11,843 bases of DNA from Bacteroidota bacterium (GTDB lineage: Bacteria; Bacteroidota; Bacteroidia; Bacteroidales; VadinHA17), in the NCBI GenBank assembly GCA_030613125.1, contig JAUWMO010000076.1, positions 1 to 11,843 on the forward strand, in the 5' to 3' direction. Position 1 is the stretch's first letter; the number at the start of each line of letters is the position of its first letter. A model generated the notes under the pieces. The model was not told the origin of the DNA. It worked only from the letters and a program-made list of their open reading frames with translations, and searched no databases. The position numbers and the translations under genes were made by a program. Below are positions 7,168 through 11,843 of the stretch, piece by piece.

Positions 7168-8151
7168 TTATTTTTTATTCTTCCTGAGCCAAATCTTTTG
7201 GCCTGGTTGAGGCTGTTCGCCATCTTTCATCCCATTTATCTGATAAAGACTTGTAAGCTTTATACCATATTCTTGTGAGATACTCCACATATTGTCATTC
7301 TTTTTAGCAATACGAAAATTCTTACCCTGCTCTGCCTGAGAACGCTTGGGTTGTAAAAATAAAATCCATTCCGGTTCTAATTGCACATTTTCCGGAAGAT
7401 CGTTATACTTTGATAATTCCCACTTCATTAGACCCAGTTCCCGGGTAAGGGATTCAAAAGTATCACCTGGTCGTGTTATTATATAATCAATCCTGTTAAG
7501 CTGACTGATTTTTCTAGCTCCTGTTCTGATTGTAAATTCATTTTCATCAGCTATAAACAGATTTCCATTATCTGCTTGCTCCGACGCAATGACATGATCT
7601 GTTTGCTGTATTTCAGTCACTTTACCTCCCCGGTCATACATATATAGCCTGTTATCTTCAATAATTCCTATTAATAACCTGGCATATTTAGGATTTGTTG
7701 CATAACCGGCCTGTTTTAGTCCCCTGGACCATCCTTTATAATCAGCCGGGTCTAACTTGAATAAAAAAGCATACCTGGATTTTCCCTTCAGGAATTCGGA
7801 ATGATCGCGGTATGAATCAGCAACAGAATTATATTTTCTGAAGCACTCTCTTTTTCTATCATCATCATGGCGGTATGTTCTGCCATTCCAGTCGTTGTGG
7901 CATTTAATACCAAAGTGGTTATTAGCATTATGTGCCAGAGTACTGTTCCCATCACCTGATTCAAGCAGAGCCTGAGCAAGGGTAATGCTGGCAGGTATAC
8001 CGGTGCTGTTCATTTCTTCAATTGCAAAATCATGATATTTGGCAATATACTCTAGTCTTGACTGAGACACGTATGATCCGGTTGGTACACGTGAGGTTTT
8101 GCATGAAAAAACTATTAGAATAATCAGAAGCCAGGCAGGTATTATTTTCAT
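7168..8151 (-). CDS. Glucosaminidase (GH73-type) lipoprotein with two LysM domains, 327 aa
   Basis: A probable secreted peptidoglycan hydrolase. The N terminus (MKIIPAWLLIILIVFSC) reads as a lipoprotein signal peptide with C17 as the lipidated residue, although F at -2 is unusual. No acidic surface-export signal follows the cysteine, so a periplasm-facing protein is likelier. The catalytic domain (about 32-172) has TLAQALLESGDGNS with E64 as the likely general acid, then HNANNHFGIKC and a conserved AGYATNPKYA, all typical of N-acetylglucosaminidase domains. A linker (about 175-220) leads to LysM repeats at about 223-268 and 279-323, which bind peptidoglycan. It is transcribed toward fmt and ends two bases from it. 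A weak promoter box CATATTTG lies at 8204-8211. It probably acts in cell-wall turnover or daughter-cell separation. Confidence 0.92.
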   Translation of the reverse strand: MKIIPAWLLIILIVFSCKTSRVPTGSYVSQSRLEYIAKYHDFAIEEMNSTGIPASITLAQALLESGDGNSTLAHNANNHFGIKCHNDWNGRTYRHDDDRKRECFRKYNSVADSYRDHSEFLKGKSRYAFLFKLDPADYKGWSRGLKQAGYATNPKYARLLIGIIEDNRLYMYDRGGKVTEIQQTDHVIASEQADNGNLFIADENEFTIRTGARKISQLNRIDYIITRPGDTFESLTRELGLMKWELSKYNDLPENVQLEPEWILFLQPKRSQAEQGKNFRIAKKNDNMWSISQEYGIKLTSLYQINGMKDGEQPQPGQKIWLRKNKK

Positions 8152-8400
8152 GTATCTGTCTTTAATAAAAAGGTCTGGAAGCTGTAATTTAAAACTGCCA
8201 GTGCAAATATGAAAACTAAATTGTAAATTTGAAAAAAGAAGTGAAAATAATTTCAGGAATCCAATAAAGCTGATCCTGGTCGGGGAAGAAAAGATACATA
8301 TAATTGATAATGCCAGTCAGCTTTTGCCTATGGATTTTGATAAATCGGTTCTTCCTGGGAATAAATAGATCCTGTTTTGTGTGGTTTTTTGGATAGTGAT

Positions 8401-8416
8401 TTCTTAATGTTAAGAA
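8401..8416. repeat. Perfect 7-bp inverted repeat
   Basis: TTCTTAA and TTAAGAA form a perfect dyad around the two-base centre TG. It is extended by GAT and ATC on the outside if one T is bulged (8398-8420). It could be an operator-like site or a weak hairpin. No gene start lies close on either side, so no function is assigned. Confidence 0.4.
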
Positions 8417-8523
8417 TATCAATCAAATAAGATTATATTAAACTGCTTTTTGGTAGCCCATTACGTAAATCAGTTAAATGTCGAAAGTCTAATTATTGAG
8501 TCTGCTCCGAAAAGCCTACAAAT

Positions 8524-8577
8524 TGATTTTCACCAGGTTTCTACCCTTAATCCCTAAAGGGAACCCGTTGAAAATCA
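8524..8577. repeat. Long imperfect hairpin with three paired segments
   Basis: TGATTTTCA (8524-8532) pairs with TGAAAATCA (8569-8577) over nine bases. After three unpaired bases on each side, GGTT (8536-8539) pairs with AACC (8562-8565). After a four-base bulge on one side only, CCCTT (8544-8548) pairs with AAGGG (8557-8561) around an eight-base loop. That gives 18 base pairs in a 54-base element. No T tract follows in either direction, so a simple terminator is unlikely. A dispersed palindromic repeat or a structured RNA is possible. Confidence 0.55.
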
Positions 8578-8771
8578 GTGCCAGGTATAAATGCGGATAT
8601 TCCTATTTTTGGGTGTTCCATTGCACAAAACAGGAAATAATGAATCTTCAATCACCGGCAGAAAATGATCTGTCAGCGGACATTCCAGCAGGAGAGCATG
8701 CTGATCAATTTTTCCCTATTCCTCCTCTTTGCGCTTAATCCTTGCCTTTACTCTTTACATACCTGTTTTTT

Positions 8772-9455
8772 CTATCTCATGATTCTTGAAAACTCATCCC
8801 ATAAAATGTCTTCAGGGGTCTCAGCTAAAAGTCTTAGCTTTTCATGCTTCACAGGATGGATAAATTCAAGTTCACGCGCATGAAGGGATATACCTCCGTC
8901 GGGATTAGATCGCTTCGAACCATATTTTAAATCTCCCTTTATTTGGCAACCTATCTTCGAAAGCTGGCTTCTAATCTGATGATGTCTTCCGGTATGTAGC
9001 TCAATCTCAAGAAAATAATAATTCTTTGATCTGCCCCTTAAACGATAAGTTAGTGATGCTTTTTTGGAATTTGCCTTTTCCCGGTCATAAGCAAATGATT
9101 TGTTTGATTTAGGATTGCGTATCAGATAATGAGTAATAGTAGCTTCGTCTTTCAGGGGTTTACTCTGAACAATCGCCCAATATATTTTCTTTAATTGTTT
9201 ATCTTTAAAGATCTTGTTCATTCGGGTCAAAGCTTTACCAGTTCGGGCAAATACAACTACCCCGCTTACAGGCCGGTCAATTCGATGGACCACTCCCAGG
9301 AAAACATTCCCCGGCTTACTGTATTTTTTCTTCAGATATTGTTTTAGTCTCAAATCGAGTGATATATCACCGGTCTTATCTCCTTGCACAAGTTCAGAAG
9401 CATTCTTATTTACAGCAATAAGGTGATTGTCTTCGTAAAGAATCTTAAGCTCCAT
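8772..9455 (-). CDS. RluA-family RNA pseudouridine synthase, 227 aa
   Basis: Converts specific uridines in rRNA or tRNA to pseudouridine in the cytoplasm. The catalytic motif HRIDRPVSG (57-65) contains the essential aspartate D60, with I in place of the more usual L before it. Other family blocks are ILYEDNHLIAVNK at the N terminus, KIYWAIVQ (90-97), LHTGRHHQIR (153-162) and ISLHARELEFIHP (189-201). There is no N-terminal S4 RNA-binding domain, and the protein is short for the RluC/RluD type, closer in size to RluA or TruC. The target base cannot be assigned. It lies downstream of panB on the same strand with a 127-base gap, so it may be co-transcribed or use its own promoter (see 9469-9476). 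Confidence 0.92.
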   Translation of the reverse strand: MELKILYEDNHLIAVNKNASELVQGDKTGDISLDLRLKQYLKKKYSKPGNVFLGVVHRIDRPVSGVVVFARTGKALTRMNKIFKDKQLKKIYWAIVQSKPLKDEATITHYLIRNPKSNKSFAYDREKANSKKASLTYRLRGRSKNYYFLEIELHTGRHHQIRSQLSKIGCQIKGDLKYGSKRSNPDGGISLHARELEFIHPVKHEKLRLLAETPEDILWDEFSRIMR

Positions 9456-9468
9456 CTGTACAACTGGT

Positions 9469-9476
9469 CAAAAATA
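9469..9476 (-). promoter_or_regulatory. Possible -7 promoter box for the pseudouridine synthase gene
   Basis: On the minus strand TATTTTTG matches the TAnnTTTG consensus perfectly, 13 bases before the start codon. No TTG or TTTG is found at the expected distance upstream, and the leader would be only a few bases long. In AT-rich DNA such a match can occur by chance, so this is a weak call. Confidence 0.3.
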
Positions 9477-9537
9477 AATTAGAAAGGAATAATAATAAGA
9501 ATTGTTACAAATTGTTTATGGTTGTTTCAGGCTGGCT

Positions 9538-9555
9538 AAATAACACACGTTATTT
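9538..9555. repeat. Perfect 7-bp hairpin between panB and the pseudouridine synthase gene
   Basis: AAATAAC (9538-9544) pairs with GTTATTT (9549-9555) around the loop ACAC. It lies 28 bases past the panB stop on the leftward transcript. It is AT-rich and is not followed by a T tract on the minus strand, so it is at best a weak terminator or an mRNA-stabilising or processing hairpin between the two genes. Confidence 0.4.
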
Positions 9556-9582
9556 CCATTTCAACTATTCCCTTAAAACTAT

Positions 9583-10398
9583 CTAATATTGTTCATTTTC
9601 ATTAGGGAACTCAAGGTTTCTGACATCTGAAATATAGGCTTTAACTGCTCCCTTTATTTCCTTGTTAAGATTATGGTAACGCCGAAGGAATCTTGGTGAA
9701 AATTCCTGTGTAATCCCAAGCATATCATGTATTACTAGTATCTGGCCATCCACATGGGGTCCTGCGCCAATTCCAATTATAGGTATTTTTATCTCACTGC
9801 TTACTTTTTTTGCAAGGGTGGCAGGTATTTTTTCAACAACAATACCAAAGCATCCGGCTTCCTGAAGAAGGTGGGCATCTTTAACCAATTTCTTGGCTTC
9901 ATCATCCTTTGTAGCTCTCACTACATAGGTTCCAAACTTATGAATCGACTGTGGCATTAAGCCCAGATGACCCATGACAGGAATACCGGCAGATAAAATT
10001 CTTTCAACCGACTCAATAACTTCTTCCCCACCCTCCAACTTTACAGCGTGGGCACCGGTTTCCTTCATAATCCGGATGGCAGAGGTAAGCGCTTCTTTTG
10101 AGTTACCCTGATATGTACCGAAAGGCAGATCCACTATTACAAGAGCCCTGGATACTCCCCTAACAACAGATGCAGCATGATAGATCATATCATTCAGAGT
10201 AATGGGAAGTGTAGTATCATAACCAGCCATTACATTTGAAGCTGAATCGCCAACCAGAATTGCGTCAATTTTTGCCTGATCAATAATCCTGGCGGTGGAA
10301 TAATCATAAGCTGTAAGCATAGCTATTTTTTCACCTCTAAGCTTCATCTCATTTAGAACATGAGTGGTAACTTTCCGAACTTGTTTATGTAGCGACAT
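9583..10398 (-). CDS. panB: 3-methyl-2-oxobutanoate hydroxymethyltransferase, 271 aa
   Basis: First committed enzyme of pantothenate (vitamin B5, then coenzyme A) synthesis. It adds a hydroxymethyl group from 5,10-methylene-tetrahydrofolate to alpha-ketoisovalerate, giving ketopantoate. It is a cytosolic TIM-barrel enzyme. Clear blocks are KIAMLTAYDYSTARI, LVGDSASNVMAG, VDLPFGTYQGN, AVKLEGGEE, GHLGLMPQS, VVEKIPA and IGIGAGPHVDGQ. The metal ligands are D51, D90 and E122, with K120 beside them and E189 as the catalytic base, equivalent to D45, D84, E114, K112 and E181 of E. coli. The length is normal. The sequence, including the C-terminal FPNENEQY, closely recalls Bacteroidales PanB. ATG 10398 gives the usual short leader before KVTTHVL. 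It is divergent from dnaK. Confidence 0.97.
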   Translation of the reverse strand: MSLHKQVRKVTTHVLNEMKLRGEKIAMLTAYDYSTARIIDQAKIDAILVGDSASNVMAGYDTTLPITLNDMIYHAASVVRGVSRALVIVDLPFGTYQGNSKEALTSAIRIMKETGAHAVKLEGGEEVIESVERILSAGIPVMGHLGLMPQSIHKFGTYVVRATKDDEAKKLVKDAHLLQEAGCFGIVVEKIPATLAKKVSSEIKIPIIGIGAGPHVDGQILVIHDMLGITQEFSPRFLRRYHNLNKEIKGAVKAYISDVRNLEFPNENEQY

Positions 10399-10659
10399 AC
10401 CTTTTCTTGTTTTATTTATATACTATTAACAAATCTACAAATCTTATCCGGTACCATACAAAGATATGATCATTTTTTTCACCCGCATCGTGGAAACTAA
10501 CTCTGCCTTTTTGTCACTAAAATAAAACCTGATGAATTCAAATTATTTCATGGTTGTGCCATATTATCATTTATTTGGCAGGATTTCGAAGTGGCATAAT
10601 GATTGTTCAGTTGAATGAAACTGTGGAATAAAATTTAAACGAAATAAATTATAATTACA
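10399..10659. other. Divergent regulatory region between panB and dnaK
   Basis: This 261-base gap must carry promoters for both flanking genes. The leftward panB box is at 10459-10466. On the dnaK side the best box is TTTATTTG (10570-10577), one mismatch from TAnnTTTG and without a well-placed upstream element. A small hairpin, CAGTT/AACTG with a six-base loop (10608-10623), lies in the probable dnaK leader. No CIRCE-type inverted repeat (TTAGCACTC-N9-GAGTGCTAA) is present, so HrcA control is not supported. The distal part near 10630-10659 is A-rich before the start codon, as is common in this phylum. Confidence 0.45.
10459..10466 (-). promoter_or_regulatory. -7 promoter box for panB
   Basis: TATCTTTG on the minus strand is a perfect match to the Bacteroidota -7 consensus TAnnTTTG. 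It lies about 60 bases upstream of the panB start and implies a leader of roughly 50 bases. I see no good TTTG about 20 bases upstream, where the -33 element should be, so the call rests on the -7 box and its position. Confidence 0.55.
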
Positions 10660-11843
10660 ATGAGTAAAATAATAGGTATAGATTTAGGAACAACCAATTC
10701 TTGTGTTTCTGTAATGGAAGGAAACGAACCGGTTGTAATTCCTAATAGTGAGGGGAAAAGAACAACTCCTTCTATGGTCGCATTTGTGGAAAACGGTGAA
10801 AGGAAAGTAGGAGACCCTGCCAAACGACAAGCAATTACAAATCCAAAAAAAACGGTTTATTCTATTAAACGGTTAATGGGTGAACAATTTGGTGCTCTGG
10901 AAAAGGAGATCAATAGGGTAACATACGATGTTGTAAAAGGGGATAACAACACACCACGTGTGAAAATAGATGACAGAAAATTCTCACCCCAGGAGATATC
11001 CGCTATAATCCTGCAAAAAATGAAAAAGACAGCGGAGGATTATCTGGGTCGGGAAGTCAGTGAAGCTGTAATAACAGTACCGGCTTATTTTAATGACTCT
11101 CAGCGTCAGGCAACTAAAGAAGCAGGGGAGATTGCTGGTCTTAAAGTAAAAAGGATCATTAATGAGCCAACAGCAGCTTCATTAGCATATGGACTTGACA
11201 AAAAAGGAAAGGACATGAAAATTGCTGTCTTTGACCTTGGAGGCGGGACATTTGATATCTCTATCCTGGAATTGGGTGACGGTGTTTTTGAGGTGAAATC
11301 CACAAATGGAAACACTCACCTTGGTGGTGATGATTTTGATCATGAAATTATAGACTGGCTGGCCCGTGAATTCCAGAAAGAAGAAAATATTGACCTGAGG
11401 AAAGATCCAATGGCTCTTCAAAGACTGAAAGAAGCTGCTGAGAAAGCAAAAATTGAACTTTCAAGCGCAACCAGTACTGAAATCAACCTTCCATATATCA
11501 TGCCGGTAGATGGAATTCCGAAACACCTTGTAAAAACTTTGACCCGGGCACATTTCGAGAAATTATCTGATAAACTAATCCAGGCGGTATTAGATCCCTG
11601 TAAAACTGCTTTAAAAGATGCCGGCTTGCAGCCATCAGATATTGATGAAGTCCTATTAGTTGGAGGATCTACCAGAATACCAGCTGTTCAGGAAATTGTG
11701 AAAAAGTTATTTGGTAAAGCGCCCTCAAAAGGAGTAAACCCTGATGAAGTAGTGGCTGTAGGTGCTGCAATTCAAGGTGGAGTACTAACCGGTGAGGTGA
11801 AAGATGTTCTGTTACTGGATATCACACCACTATCACTGGGTAT
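10660..11843 (+). CDS. dnaK: Molecular chaperone DnaK (Hsp70), 3' end beyond the window
   Basis: ATP-dependent chaperone that, with DnaJ and GrpE, binds exposed hydrophobic peptides in the cytosol. Only the first 394 codons are present. The ATPase domain is complete: the phosphate-binding loop IGIDLGTTNS (5-14), K70 as in E. coli, VPAYFNDSQRQATKEAG, INEPTAASLAYG, FDLGGGTFDIS with the key T197, and LLVGGSTRIP. The sequence ends in the interdomain linker (DVLLLDITPLSLG), just before the substrate-binding domain. The start at MSKIIGIDLG matches the family. No grpE or dnaJ precedes it; panB is divergent. Truncation is due to the window edge, not to mutation. Confidence 0.97.
   Translation, partial: MSKIIGIDLGTTNSCVSVMEGNEPVVIPNSEGKRTTPSMVAFVENGERKVGDPAKRQAITNPKKTVYSIKRLMGEQFGALEKEINRVTYDVVKGDNNTPRVKIDDRKFSPQEISAIILQKMKKTAEDYLGREVSEAVITVPAYFNDSQRQATKEAGEIAGLKVKRIINEPTAASLAYGLDKKGKDMKIAVFDLGGGTFDISILELGDGVFEVKSTNGNTHLGGDDFDHEIIDWLAREFQKEENIDLRKDPMALQRLKEAAEKAKIELSSATSTEINLPYIMPVDGIPKHLVKTLTRAHFEKLSDKLIQAVLDPCKTALKDAGLQPSDIDEVLLVGGSTRIPAVQEIVKKLFGKAPSKGVNPDEVVAVGAAIQGGVLTGEVKDVLLLDITPLSLG

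Larger units (their letters stand above)
8152..8771. other. 620-base stretch without a convincing gene
   Basis: The longest gene-free stretch in the window, lying between two leftward genes. It should hold the promoter of the glucosaminidase gene at its left end; the best box is CATATTTG at 8204-8211 on the minus strand, one mismatch from TAnnTTTG. It also contains a 16-base perfect palindrome (8401-8416), a long imperfect hairpin (8524-8577), and a rightward open frame without a start codon (8213-8368) that looks like possible gene debris. The other short open frames here have low-complexity or unfamiliar translations and are not called. No clear terminator for the pseudouridine synthase was found. 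Confidence 0.5.

Noticed and set aside
8216..8422. Leftward 68-codon frame in the gap
   Set aside because: The composition is poor (rich in F, I, K, N, H), no promoter is evident, and it overlaps the more protein-like frame on the other strand.
8496..8738. Rightward 80-codon frame starting at TTG
   Set aside because: It has no ATG at its start, crosses the 54-base hairpin, and its translation changes character along its length. It is more likely noncoding.
10594..10606. Sigma-54-like element TGGCAT-N5-TTG upstream of dnaK
   Set aside because: The conserved GC of the -12 element is missing (TTGT instead of TTGC), and no enhancer-binding protein gene or context supports it.
10399..10659. CIRCE heat-shock operator for dnaK
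   Set aside because: I looked for the TTAGCACTC/GAGTGCTAA inverted repeat and found no match on either strand.

Overview
The window looks like a piece of a Bacteroidota chromosome, most likely from the Bacteroidales or a close relative. The evidence is the gene content (a START-like protein next to an LptF/LptG-type permease, a fused ribBA, and panB followed by an RluA-type synthase), an AT-rich base composition, the lack of convincing Shine-Dalgarno sequences, and promoter boxes that fit the Bacteroidota -7 consensus TAnnTTTG. Almost everything is core housekeeping. I see no CRISPR array, transposase, phage gene, toxin-antitoxin pair or defence island.

Left edge (1-651): a small leftward tRNA unit. 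It has a TATATTTG promoter (about 426-456), then a broken tRNA-like gene with a GAA anticodon (255-354), an intact tRNA with a CAT anticodon (164-237), and a hairpin terminator (112-152). The broken gene carries a clean 35-base insert (311-345) containing an imperfect palindrome. This is the most unusual structure in the window.

Centre (652-7165): a compact rightward run of six genes. They are a START-like protein, an LptF/LptG-family permease, a GT4-type glycosyltransferase, a membrane GT2 glycosyltransferase, ribBA (riboflavin biosynthesis) and fmt (Met-tRNA formyltransferase). From the permease onward every junction overlaps (4, 4, 35 and 11 bases), which suggests one translationally coupled operon. 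It joins envelope glycan or lipopolysaccharide functions to flavin synthesis and translation initiation.

Right half (7168-10398): three leftward genes. A GH73-type glucosaminidase lipoprotein with two LysM domains meets fmt tail to tail, with only 2 bases between the stop codons. After a 620-base stretch without a convincing gene, which holds two palindromes and a short decayed-looking reading frame, come an RluA-family pseudouridine synthase and panB (pantothenate biosynthesis). panB has a perfect TATCTTTG box upstream. Divergent from panB, dnaK starts at 10660 and runs off the right edge just after the interdomain linker.

I did not find a clear, previously undescribed biological system. 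The best leads are the palindrome-interrupted tRNA relic, the pair of glycosyltransferases between the permease and ribBA, and the palindromes in the 8152-8771 gap.
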